A stretch of DNA of 50,688 bases, taken from positions 1-50,688 of the forward strand of contig JASAOO010003382.1 of the NCBI GenBank assembly GCA_030849075.1, given 5' to 3'. The DNA is from Zelonia costaricensis. Its lineage: Eukaryota > Euglenozoa > Kinetoplastea > Trypanosomatida > Trypanosomatidae. The notes below the pieces were generated by a model. It ran no database searches. It was not told the origin of the DNA and worked only from the letters and a program-made list of their open reading frames with translations. How positions within the stretch are numbered: the first letter of the stretch is position 1; every line of letters begins with the position of its first letter. This document shows, in pieces, positions 37,119-45,883 of this stretch. The translations under genes and the position numbers were made by a program.

Positions 37119-37182
37119 CTGAAAAAAAAGTTAGAAAAGAAAGACACACAAAGCCCAGCGACGCAGACGTGAAGCCGCTTAC
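37119..37182 (-). other. candidate 64-nt GT-AG cis-intron
   Basis: The zinc-finger frame ends at a TAA that lies inside AG|GTAAGC (5' splice-site-like; GT at 37181-37182). Sixty-four nt away, the sense strand reads ttctaacttttttttcAG with the AG at 37119-37120. It thus has a branch-like CTAAC (37130-37134), a T8 tract and a CAG. Joining 37183 to 37118 keeps an open frame. Only two cis-spliced genes (poly(A) polymerase and a DEAD-box helicase) are generally recognised in trypanosomatids. The same 3' signal could instead be a spliced-leader acceptor. Confidence 0.3.
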
Positions 37183-37550
37183 CTGGTCGCGGCTGCGTCC
37201 GCTGGCTTGTACCTCAACTCACTCCACGGCACCACCTCGAGCTCCTCCTGCTTGCGGCGCACGAGGGCCCACACGTCATCGGGCGTCACGTCGACGTCCT
37301 TCTTGTACTGCCGCTCCTCCCACTCGAGCTCGCCGCTCTTCTTCTTGTGCTTGCGGCTCGCCTTGTGCGCCTCCGCGGCGTGCGAGTCCGAGAACTGAAT
37401 GTCGCACACGGCGCAGGAGAAGGAGACCCGGGCGGAGGGACGCGGAAACGACGTCGCCGGTGGGGCCCGCGCGACACCGAGCGCCACGGCCGCTGCCGCT
37501 GCCGCTGCTGCCGCTGCTGCGCTGCTTGAAGAAGGAGACGAGGACGCCAT
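37179..37550 (-). CDS. C2H2 (U1/matrin-type) zinc-finger protein, possibly Snu23/ZMAT2-like
   Basis: The unspliced frame gives 123 residues from the ATG at 37550. An Ala-rich N-terminus (11-21) is followed by one zinc finger: C46-x2-C49-x12-H62-x5-H68, within FSCAVCDIQFSD and ending KASRKHKKK. The long spacing to the second His and the flanking basic residues are typical of U1-type fingers in RNA-binding splicing proteins. The following segment, ELEWEERQYKKDV then DVWALVRRKQEE, recalls the helix after the finger in the tri-snRNP protein Snu23/ZMAT2; I hold this loosely. The frame ends at a TAA overlapping a consensus 5' splice site, so the true C-terminus may be longer (about 249 residues if spliced). 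A candidate trans-splice AG lies at 37571-37572, 20 nt before the ATG. Confidence 0.75.
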   Translation of the reverse strand: MASSSPSSSSAAAAAAAAAAAVALGVARAPPATSFPRPSARVSFSCAVCDIQFSDSHAAEAHKASRKHKKKSGELEWEERQYKKDVDVTPDDVWALVRRKQEELEVVPWSELRYKPADAAATR

Positions 37551-38178
37551 GCGGGACTCGGCACGTGAGTCTGTGAAGCGGTGAAGGCGGGGGTATGGAG
37601 AGTCTCACAAGGGGGCTGACCCGTCAACAGAATCTGGTCGAGGAGAGTGTGCGTATGTGTGTGAAGGAAGGAAGGAGATGAGGAGGAGAGGTGCAGTGTC
37701 GAACGCAGCATACATGCTCGAACGTGGCGACCAGCAGACGGTAGGGCGACGACTCGAGAGTGTGAGAGTGACAAAGCTTGGCAAGGTGCTGAGCCCCCCC
37801 CCCCCCCCTGCCCGTGCCCGTGCCCGTACCGCGCAGGAGCGCACTTACAAGATCAAGGGCGTACGTCTGATGGTGGCGCTTGATTCTGCGGCTTGGCGCA
37901 CCGTAGCGGGCAGACACGCACAGCGGTGCCGTTCGGCAGGAAACTCCACGTACATACACACACAAACACAAACACATACACACACGAAGTGAACGGGATG
38001 CGCCTTCCCTCACCACAGGAGAAGTCGAGTCCGCAACACTTGTAGGCACCCACGGGCCTCTTTTGGGGATGCGGCGAGAACCTCAGCGGGAATCTACAGC
38101 GGCCCCTGCCCCCGACCGATGCCGCCGCGCCGTGCGTGTGAGCGCTCGTCTCCCCTGTCGCTGGTTAAGCGCCGTACT
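37551..38178 (-). other. intergenic region between the 525-residue gene and the zinc-finger gene
   Basis: About 630 nt. It holds a broken CA tract at 37953-37985 (TG on sense) within the upstream gene's 3' UTR and a C14 run at 37795-37808, which reads as G on the sense strand, unlike the C-on-sense runs elsewhere. No supported gene. Confidence 0.5.
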
Positions 38179-39756
38179 TCACAGGGGCCGCGATCGACGA
38201 GCCGGCCCCGTGTAGAAGTCCAAGTCTGCCTTGTGAGGTGGATCGGCGTCGCAGCTCGGGCCCGGCGCCGTGAAGCTCGAGGTGGCCTCCGAAAGGGGAA
38301 AGAGGTCGTCGTACACGGTGGGGGCGGTGTGGGCGGCGTGCACGGGCAGGCACCGGTACGCCCACCGCTCCTCGTGCTCCAGCACCGCTGCCCGCACCTG
38401 CGCACCGCTCGCCCGCCTCGACGCCGACGCTGGCGGCACGCAGCGTGCGTGAGCGCCAGGGCCGGAACTGCGCGATGTGCTGGTGGTGCGGACACAGTCG
38501 GGCTGCAAAGGCGCGGAACAGCGAGTTGCCGTTGCGCGCACCAGTGTTTCCAGGTGACGCGGACCCGTTGCCGCATTGTGGCACGACGGTGCGTGGCGCT
38601 GCTCCGGAACACGGCCGCTTGCAGCTCCCGCTGTCGTTGCCGTGGCGGCTGCATCGCGCGGGTTCGTCTCCGGCCGCGACTGCGCGGAGCTCGCTTCCAC
38701 GCCCCGCAGTGTGCCGCACAGGCACATCCACAGCACCGCCGCCCACAGCACCTCAGCTGCGGCGGGTGTGATGCAAGAGAAGTGCACCGGAGCGTCGCGT
38801 AGCGCCGTCCACAACGTGAAGAGAGAGGTGGTGGCGAGGAGGCGCTCCCACGGCGCCTCGGACGCCGAGCGGCCTTCGAACGGCAGCGTCTTGGGCGGCA
38901 GGTCAAGGAGCGTGTCCAGCGAGGGACGGGATGCGACACCGGTGGCAGCGACGTGCGAAGCTTGGAGGCCGCGCAGGGCGTCGCGAATACACAGCAGCAG
39001 GACGAGCACGTGCCGCTGCTGATGCGTCCGCAGAGGTGACGGCCCCGGCGGCTTCAGCGGTGACCACGACGAGGCTGCTGGGGCTGCTCTGGGCGGAAGG
39101 AGCGCATCCAGCAAAGCGGCGCACTCCTCCAGCGTCGGGCGGGCCGCACCGGCCAAAGGTGTCTCGTGTTGAGCGGCAGCGGCAGGGTTCAGTGAGGAGT
39201 GCCGGCACACATCGACACACAGTCCTTCGTGGGCGTGCAAGGACTCGGCACTGGCCATTGAGCCGTCTGCGTACGTTGCTGCGAAGGGTTGACCGTACGC
39301 AAGACGCCGCTCCACGCTCTCCAGCCGCTGCGTGAGTGTTAGCACCGAGTCGCACACAGACTCGCCAGCGTCGCGCACATCGCCAGGGATGCGTGAGTGT
39401 GTCGCGCTCTCCGCGTCGGCAGGAGGCGGTGATGCGGTCGGCTGCTGCGGCGGCTCTTTGCTCGTCGATTCCCCACTGCTGTCCCCGCGGGCGGGCGAGG
39501 CGGACGGCCTCGCGAGCTCCTCCAAGCGCGATGCCGCCGCCCTCTCTGCGGGCTGATGATGCCTGGACCCATCGCGTGCACTTGAGGGCCCCGAAGAGGT
39601 GTGTGCCAGCTCCAGAGCGGCGCGAGCCAGCTGCACGGTTGCGTCGTGCCGGGCCTCCACCTCCGCCAGGTGCAGCGCTTGGCGGCTGAGCAGCTCCTCC
39701 ACGCCCGCCATCCAGGCGAGCATGACGAGGGACGGTGCGGGAGAGATCGCAGTCAT
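38179..39756 (-). CDS. unrecognised protein, 525 residues
   Basis: I do not recognise a family. The start is taken as the ATG at 39756; the 15 codons before it begin with GTG. The N-terminus (about 10-55) is hydrophobic then amphipathic and could form a helix or coiled coil (ELLSRQALHLAEVEARHDA). Ser/Pro/Ala-rich linkers follow. A more ordered, helical part lies near 215-375: TLEECAALLDALLP, HVLVLLLCIRDALRGLQ, PWERLLATTSLFTLWTALRD and AAAEVLWAAVLWMCLCGTL. The last 130 residues are again low complexity, with Cys and Arg scattered but no clear metal-binding pattern. Codon composition is like its neighbours, with high GC at third positions. It probably encodes a kinetoplastid-specific protein; no function can be given. 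Confidence 0.7.
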   Translation of the reverse strand: MTAISPAPSLVMLAWMAGVEELLSRQALHLAEVEARHDATVQLARAALELAHTSSGPSSARDGSRHHQPAERAAASRLEELARPSASPARGDSSGESTSKEPPQQPTASPPPADAESATHSRIPGDVRDAGESVCDSVLTLTQRLESVERRLAYGQPFAATYADGSMASAESLHAHEGLCVDVCRHSSLNPAAAAQHETPLAGAARPTLEECAALLDALLPPRAAPAASSWSPLKPPGPSPLRTHQQRHVLVLLLCIRDALRGLQASHVAATGVASRPSLDTLLDLPPKTLPFEGRSASEAPWERLLATTSLFTLWTALRDAPVHFSCITPAAAEVLWAAVLWMCLCGTLRGVEASSAQSRPETNPRDAAATATTAGAASGRVPEQRHAPSCHNAATGPRHLETLVRATATRCSAPLQPDCVRTTSTSRSSGPGAHARCVPPASASRRASGAQVRAAVLEHEERWAYRCLPVHAAHTAPTVYDDLFPLSEATSSFTAPGPSCDADPPHKADLDFYTGPARRSRPL

Positions 39757-39899
39757 GGGTAGGGGGGGGGAAGGGGGAGGCAGATGCCTGCAGCTCTCCA
39801 CGCTGTGAGGTTGATCTTATCAACTACACCGCACACCTGCACAAGAGCATCTAAAGATCTCAGAGAAAAAAATGGTGTGCCGATTTGTATGTGTGATTA

Positions 39900-39934
<35 letters not shown>

Positions 39935-41919
39935 CTGTGCAATGGACACTATGCATCTAGCGTGTCTGATTGGGTAGTTGGGTGGCTGGGAGGGAGGGGG
40001 GGTGGAGGTCTTCGTTTTCGAAGTTTGAGATGGCAGCGTGTGCGTGTGTGCGTCGTTGGCGACCCCAAAGAGGGGGGGGGGGAAGGAGGGAGCGCCGCAC
40101 CAACGTGTCGGATTGGCGTTGTGCAGGTGAAGAGACGTCAGGCACTGGGTGAGAGGAGGGTGAGGGGTGGACGTGACACTCGGGAAGCAGCATCGCCCTC
40201 GCTGCCCCCCCCCTCCCTCGAGCAAAATCGAGGAGCGGAGTACACGTACACGCGAGTCCTAAGCGAGACGCACCGCTGCTACAGCAGGCGTTGGAGGCTG
40301 TGGGCTGGTCCCTACGCCGCGAATCAACTTCCGAGCGCACCACTCGTGGGACAGGGACACTGCTGTAGCGGCCGCGCCTCCCCTCCCCCATCCTTCGTGA
40401 CGGCGCAGGTGCGTCTGAGCGTCTATATGTCTTCGCGTGTGTCTGAGTAGGTTTGCTTGTTTGTTTGTGAGAAAGGCAAAACTGGGAGAGGGGATGAGAA
40501 AAGGAAGGCATGGGAAGAGAAGGGGCGGAGGGGGGTGGGTGGGTGGTGGTGGTGGTGGTGGTGGTGGACGGAGACGGCAGCGCATCTGCACAGTGCAGCA
40601 CCCCCACTCCGCCACACTCACCCCACTCAGACACAGACACAGACGCACACGCACACACACACACACACACCCTCCCTCCTTCCCGTGTAGTCCTTCCACA
40701 ACACACCGCCTCGAGTCCCACGTGTTAGTTTCCTTCTTTCTTTTTGGCTTAGAAAACAGGCACAATACCACCCACACAAACACACACACACACTCACACA
40801 CACACACAAGATGGCACAGCATAAAACACCGCGCGCGTACCTTTGCGCTACACACACTCACCAGCGCGACGACAACACATCGAGGGCCTACGGCGGCGTG
40901 CAACAGCGAAGAGACAACCACAGCAATCAAGCCCGTCAGTGCGTGCCGCATGAGGGGAGAGGGTGAGAGGGAGGTAGGGAGGGCCTGAAACAATCGCCTT
41001 TCCTCATGTGAAACTCGGCCCTCGTACACCCCGGGCCCGACTCCTACACACGCACACGCACGCACACCGACACACACACAAACAAGGCACCCAGACCTCA
41101 CCGCTTCACATTCGACAGCGAGGGATACAGAGAGAAGGGGGGAGGGGCTGGCGGGCTGGCTGGCAAAGGGTGGGAAGCAGTCGCAGAGACCCCCCTCGCC
41201 ATCCTTTGTGTCATCCTCTTCTCTCTCGTTTCCCGCGTGTGTGTCCACTTCGATCCCTTTTTTTTTCTTCAGCGTCTCCGTGACTCGAACGCCGTTAACT
41301 TCGTTACCTGTGCGCGCCCGCACCGCCGGTGCCGCCACCTTCTCTCCTCACACCACTCTCTCTGCTGCGTGTTCCGCGGGGGACGTGCTGGCGGATGCAG
41401 ATGCTGCAGCACTGCCACACATCAGAGAGGGGGGACCGCGAGAGACACGGGAGGGGGGAGGGGAAAGAAGAACTGCACGGCAAAGCACGCAACGCAGACG
41501 GCACTTCCGATTGAAGAGACAAGCCACGCATCAACCAGGAGGAAGGGTACGTCAATCCCCTCCTCGTCCCCCACCTTTATAAACACACACACACACGCAC
41601 ATCGGCGGCAAAACAAAACAAAAAAGGCGGAGACATGCATCAGGGTGAAGCGGGGAGCACAACCACCGCACCGCACCGCACCGCACCGCAATGCCGCTTT
41701 GAAACAAGCCAGCAAGAACAAGGAAATCTGTGAATGACCGCCGACGGGGAAGAGAAGAAGTGGAAGAGGCGTGGACGGGCAAGGGGTGCTCGCCGAGGAG
41801 GAGGGAGGTGAGGGGCGGTCGCGAGGGAAGGGGGGGGGGGAGGAGGCCACCGCAATGTCTCGGAGTCGCTGCTGCCTCTCACCCCTTTCTGTCTCTCTCG
41901 CTCTCGAAAGAGTTTCTGC
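39757..41919 (-). other. long 2.2-kb spacer / EF-Tu 3' UTR
   Basis: The longest gene-free stretch in the window. Contents include a TG tract at 39904-39928, G runs at 40071-40081 and 41830-41840, a (GGT)n-like block at 40538-40565, CA tracts at 40651-40670 and 41583-41602, and a CACCG pentanucleotide array at 41664-41690. A frame of 359 codons on the sense strand (41338-40259) is rich in VCVCV, THTH and poly-Pro from these repeats and is not a credible gene. The region may hide a small RNA that I cannot recognise by eye. Confidence 0.5.
41664..41690. repeat. CACCG pentanucleotide tandem repeat
   Basis: About five copies of CACCG in tandem, with no mismatch, inside the EF-Tu 3' flank. It is the only clear pentanucleotide array I saw in the window. 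Confidence 0.85.
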
Positions 41920-43320
41920 CTACTTCTTCTTCTTACCCGTCACCGGCTTGGCACCGGCGCGCTTGCCCTCGATGTTCACCTTCGTGTCGAGCCCCATCGT
42001 CTCCACCACCGCGCCCCAGCCCACGGTGATCTTGCCCTCACGGATCGTGAACTTCAGGCCCTTGTCCACCGGCATTGGGTAGGCGAGGGTGAGGATGAGC
42101 TCGCGGTTGTCGCCCGGCATGCAGACGAGCTTGCTCTCGAACTCCTTCATCTCTGCCTCCTTCTTCTTCTCTTCCTCCGGACCGCGGCCGAACTTCTTGT
42201 TCAGCTCCTCGCGGTGCTTCTCCGCCTCCGGGAAGCTCATGTCGGCCGTCACGTCGGCGCAGTGGAAGAACAGCTGCGGGCGGTAGTGCGGGCTGAAGCC
42301 GGTGTGGCGACCACCCTCGTCCTTCGTCAGCACGTACACCTGCGCCTTGACCTTGTTGTACAGGTTCGTGCTCCCGGTGGCGGCCATGACCATGCCACGC
42401 TCCACGTTGTCCTTCGACAGGCTCGTCGTGTCGCCCGAGCCGACGACGCTGACGCCGACGGAGTCGCCCGGCATGCACTCATCGAGGGTCTTGTGGTACA
42501 TCTCGATCCCGGTCACCTTGACCGTGGCCTTCTTCGCGCTGAACCCGGAGAGCTCGGCGTCGGTGTTCACCTTCAGCACACCCTGGTCCACGCGACCTGT
42601 CACGATGACGCTCTTGCGGTCCTTGCCAATCTCATAGACGTGCTCGATGGCCATCAGGAAGGGTTTGTCCGTGTTGCGCGGCGGGTCGGGGATCCACTCG
42701 TCGCACTTCTGGATCAGCTCGACGATCTTCTCCTCGTACTTCGGGTCCCCCTCGACGGCCTTGAGGGCGGAGCCGCGCACAATGGGCGTCTCCTCGGCCG
42801 GGAACTTGTACTTCTCAAGCTGCTCGCGCACCTCCATGTCCACAAGGTCGCACGTGTCCTCGTCGGTCATGTCCACCTTGTTGATGAAGCCCACCAGCGC
42901 CGGGAGGCCAATCTGGGAGCAAATCAGCAGGTGCTCGCGGGTCTGCGGCATGACGCCGTCGGTCGCGGCCACGACGATGATGCCGCCGTCCATCTGCGCC
43001 GCGCCGGTGATCATGTTCTTCACAAAGTCCATGTGACCAGGGCAGTCGATGTGGCCGTAGTGGCGCTTCTCCGACTCGTACTCGACGTGCGTCGCGTTGA
43101 TGGTGATCTTGCGGCTCTTCTCCTCCGGCGACTTGTCAATCGCGAAGTAGTCGAGCGCCTGCGCCTGTCCACGCTTCGCCAGCACCGTCGTGATCGCCGA
43201 CGTCAGCGTCGTCTTGCCGTGGTCGACATGGCCGATAGTGCCGATGATGAGATGCGGCTTGCCACGCACAAAGGCCTCCTTCGCCTTGGGGGCGAGGCGC
43301 TGCACCGACGAGCGAAGCAT
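41920..43320 (-). CDS. TUFM: mitochondrial translation elongation factor EF-Tu
   Basis: The protein has 466 residues from the ATG at 43320; the open frame upstream to 43683 is repeat-derived. EF-Tu is the GTPase that brings aminoacyl-tRNA to the mitoribosome. The GTPase motifs are intact: G1 GHVDHGKT at 30-37, G3 DCPGH and G4 NKVD. Domains 2 and 3 follow ([32 protein letters not shown]). The first 20 residues form a basic mitochondrial presequence. Two features are unusual. The effector motif RGITI reads RKITI, with Lys71 for the normally invariant Gly. A highly charged insertion of about 30 residues (about 362-395, rich in Glu and Lys) splits domain 3, and the C-terminus ends in a basic KKKK tail. 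I recall that T. brucei mitochondrial EF-Tu has an essential extra subdomain, which this insertion may represent. Confidence 0.95.
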   Translation of the reverse strand: MLRSSVQRLAPKAKEAFVRGKPHLIIGTIGHVDHGKTTLTSAITTVLAKRGQAQALDYFAIDKSPEEKSRKITINATHVEYESEKRHYGHIDCPGHMDFVKNMITGAAQMDGGIIVVAATDGVMPQTREHLLICSQIGLPALVGFINKVDMTDEDTCDLVDMEVREQLEKYKFPAEETPIVRGSALKAVEGDPKYEEKIVELIQKCDEWIPDPPRNTDKPFLMAIEHVYEIGKDRKSVIVTGRVDQGVLKVNTDAELSGFSAKKATVKVTGIEMYHKTLDECMPGDSVGVSVVGSGDTTSLSKDNVERGMVMAATGSTNLYNKVKAQVYVLTKDEGGRHTGFSPHYRPQLFFHCADVTADMSFPEAEKHREELNKKFGRGPEEEKKKEAEMKEFESKLVCMPGDNRELILTLAYPMPVDKGLKFTIREGKITVGWGAVVETMGLDTKVNIEGKRAGAKPVTGKKKK

Positions 43321-44499
43321 GTGTCCGGCTCTGCGTATCTGTGGTCCAGGTGGGCGGTAGTTGGTGAAGCTGAGATTCAGGCCGCGCTGTGCTTGTGTGT
43401 GTGTATCCGTGCGAGCGAATGCCTCCGCGAGGGTGACGAGGGGAGGAGAGAAGAAGAGAAAACGAAACCGAAGTACAAAACGGGCGTGCTGCGCGTAAGG
43501 CTCTGCGTGTGTACGTGTGTACGTGTGTGTGTTGCAGTGGCGAGTGGGAAAGAAGTACGGACGGGACGGGATAGACGACCAAGAGGAGGAGGAGGACGTG
43601 TGGATGGCAAGACGGAAGAGGATAAAGTGCGGCGACGACAAGACGCGCGCCACGGCGGGGCGGGGAGGGCTACGTGCGGGCACCCGCGCAGAGGAAAGCG
43701 AGAAGCCTTGCGCAACCGAAGCAGAAGGAGCAGCCGGAGTCGCTCAATGTCGCCATTCTGTGTCTCGCGGGACGAGAGTGCTAGCACGCATGCTGGCGAC
43801 AGGCTTCGAGGGGCATGCCGCAGCGAATCGCGTTTCCACACTCCTTGCATGCGAAGCAGTGACGCCGCCTCTGCGCGCACCACAGGGGAGGGACCAGATC
43901 TGCTTTGCAGATCCTGCAGATGCTGGGCTTCTATTCGGGCTATTTGCGTTCGTTCTCCACTTCATCATCACTCTGCACGTCTTCTGGTGTCACGTCAGAA
44001 CCCTCTCACATCAGCACACAGAACCCTCGCCCCCCCCCTCGTGCATCAACGCGGCGATGAGCGGGGCTGAGAGGAGGAGGGGGGGGGGGAGGCCACCATC
44101 ACGTTCGTATACTGCGCCTCCCAATCCTGTGTGCTTGTGTGAGCTGCAGTGACTTCGTGCACGCGCAACTTCGAGCTCGCTTGCTTCACCGCGGAGATGC
44201 GAGACGAAGCACAGAGGAGAGAAGGGAGACGGGCGGGGGAGGCGGGGGGGGGGGCACTCGCAAGCGAGTCGACTACACATACATCGAGGGAGAAGGGTGA
44301 CGACACTGCACTCCACCTGCGCCGTGGGCAGCGCAGGTGACCACCACCAACGGTGCAACATCATTCACAGCACAACCACACGCAAGCACGTGTCCATACA
44401 CACACACACACACACACACACATACTCACCAAAAAGGGGTAATCAAGGTAGAGGCGAAAGGGGAAGGAGGAGCGCGTGCGCGTCCACGCGGTAGCTGGT
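43321..44499 (-). other. intergenic region between the Tctex and EF-Tu genes
   Basis: About 1.2 kb. Candidate EF-Tu acceptor AGs are at 43331-43332 and 43339-43340. TG-rich sequence at 43386-43404 and 43504-43530 reads as CA on the sense strand. G runs at 44080-44089 and 44246-44255 and the CA tract at 44396-44426 belong to the Tctex 3' flank. No supported gene. Confidence 0.5.
44396..44426. repeat. CA microsatellite
   Basis: A CA tract about 75-105 nt beyond the Tctex stop codon, TG on the sense strand. Confidence 0.93.
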
Positions 44500-45348
44500 C
44501 TACACCGCGCACCAGTACACCGTGACCACCGCGTACAGGTGCGCCGAAAGGTCGTGCGCGTGGCTCAGCCAGCCATCCGTTGGGGCGTAGTAGCAGCTCG
44601 AGCACACGTGCACGCCCGCGCCGCTCTTCCGCATCACCATGGAGTGTACCACGAACTTGAAGGGCTTGCCGAGCGCGACGAGGCGCTCCGTAATGCCGTC
44701 ACACACGAGGGCGATCCACTCCTCGGACTTGAAGTGATCGTAGCGCTGCGCCGTGTCTTCGGCGGCGCGGTCGTCCTCGATGGGAGCCGCCGCAGCCAGG
44801 CGCTGCTGCTGCCCCCCCATCGCGCCAGTTCCCGGCTTCGTCGCCGACTGCCCGGCCGCGGACGTGGGCACGGCGATGTCCACTCCAGGCACCACCGCCG
44901 CCCCGCCCCCGACGTCGTCGTCGAAGTACGGGCTAAGGGTTTGCAGGATAATGTTCTTGACATCGCTGGCCGCGACGCGCTCCCACTGGCCGACGTCCTC
45001 GTCCTCCTCGTCCTGCGGCTCCTCCTCCGCGCCATCGACCCCGGCCGAGGCGACGTCGTAGAAGCTACCCTGCGCATTCGCGCGACGCACCCCGCCCGCC
45101 TCTCCGCCCTCCTCCCCACTCGTCGCCGCCGCGTTGTCGGTGCCGCTCTCCTGTTGCGCGTTGAGGGAGCCGTCAGCGGCCCCGATCCCGTCCGCCGTGT
45201 CCCCGTTCAGCGTCGAGCCGGGCGAGGCATCGCCGCCGCCGCTCCCGCTGGAGGCCTGCGTGATAGTTTCTGAAGCGCCGGCCTTGGTGGCGTCCAGGTC
45301 ACCCTTCATGGTGGCGGCCGCACTCGTGTCCACGCTGTGGTCCGCCAT
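44500..45348 (-). CDS. Tctex-1-type dynein light chain with long N-terminal extension
   Basis: The protein has 282 residues; typical Tctex-1/DYNLT light chains have about 110-115. The C-terminal 80 residues are diagnostic: ITERLVALGKPFKFVVHSMV, MRKSGAGVHVCSSCYY, TDGW and a final LYAVVTVYW, matching the DYNLT1 pattern LGKPFKYIV ... KNGAGLHTASSC ... TDG. The first helix (SDVKNIILQTLSPYF) lies near 128-142 and is separated from the rest by a Gly/Ala-rich insertion of about 50 residues. Residues 1-125 are acidic and disordered. Tctex light chains link dynein intermediate chains to cargo in the cytoplasm or in flagellar axonemal and intraflagellar motors. Which dynein it joins cannot be read here. 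The start is the ATG at 45348. Confidence 0.9.
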   Translation of the reverse strand: MADHSVDTSAAATMKGDLDATKAGASETITQASSGSGGGDASPGSTLNGDTADGIGAADGSLNAQQESGTDNAAATSGEEGGEAGGVRRANAQGSFYDVASAGVDGAEEEPQDEEDEDVGQWERVAASDVKNIILQTLSPYFDDDVGGGAAVVPGVDIAVPTSAAGQSATKPGTGAMGGQQQRLAAAAPIEDDRAAEDTAQRYDHFKSEEWIALVCDGITERLVALGKPFKFVVHSMVMRKSGAGVHVCSSCYYAPTDGWLSHAHDLSAHLYAVVTVYWCAV

Positions 45349-45883
45349 GGCTGGCGAGCGCTGCGAGACGGTCTACTTGTGTACGTGTGTGGTTGTGCGT
45401 GGGCACGGAGATGAAGTGCACGTCCACGCCTGCAGGATGAGCAGACAAGGCTGAACGCAGAGTGTAGGTGTTGATGTGCGAGTGCGCGAGCGCACATGTG
45501 TGCATGTTTGAAGGAGGGCGTTGATTGGCACGAGGAGAGTGAAGTCGTTCAAGAAGCGAAAAGCACTGTCCCTCGCCCCACACACACACACACACACGAA
45601 CGCACAGTCGTTGTGGCACGGGAGTGCAGGGCGGCGAGAGGAGGGAGGGGGGTGAAGGGTGGCACTGACCTCGGCCACGCTTCTCCCCGCACCATCCGAC
45701 GAGACGTACCTGAACTCCTTCGTAGGAAAGCGCCGGAAGAAGATAAGAATGCACGGCACCGTGTGCAAGTCCCTACAGCGCTGTGATGCTCTGTTTCGAT
45801 CCCCGCGCCGCGCCGGCCTGGGAGCGCCATCTCGCCCCCCCCCCCTCACCCCCACCACCCCCTGTTCAGCGGTGACTGCACTC
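45349..45883 (-). other. intergenic region between ORC4-like and Tctex genes
   Basis: About 535 nt. Tctex acceptor candidates lie at 45351-45352 and 45361-45362, next to TG-rich sequence (CA on sense) at 45378-45402. A CA tract at 45579-45597 lies about 290 nt beyond the ORC4-like stop. No supported gene. Confidence 0.5.
45579..45597. repeat. CA microsatellite
   Basis: A short perfect CA tract in the 3' flank of the ORC4-like gene; TG on the sense strand. Confidence 0.9.

Noticed and set aside
40259..41338. Minus-strand open frame of 359 codons downstream of EF-Tu
   Set aside because: Composition comes from repeats (VCVCV, poly-Pro, THTH-like), third-position GC is low compared with the real genes, and no domain is visible.
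43321..43683. Upstream extension of EF-Tu by 121 residues
   Set aside because: Repeat-derived and unlike EF-Tu; the ATG at 43320 gives the expected presequence plus GTPase domain.
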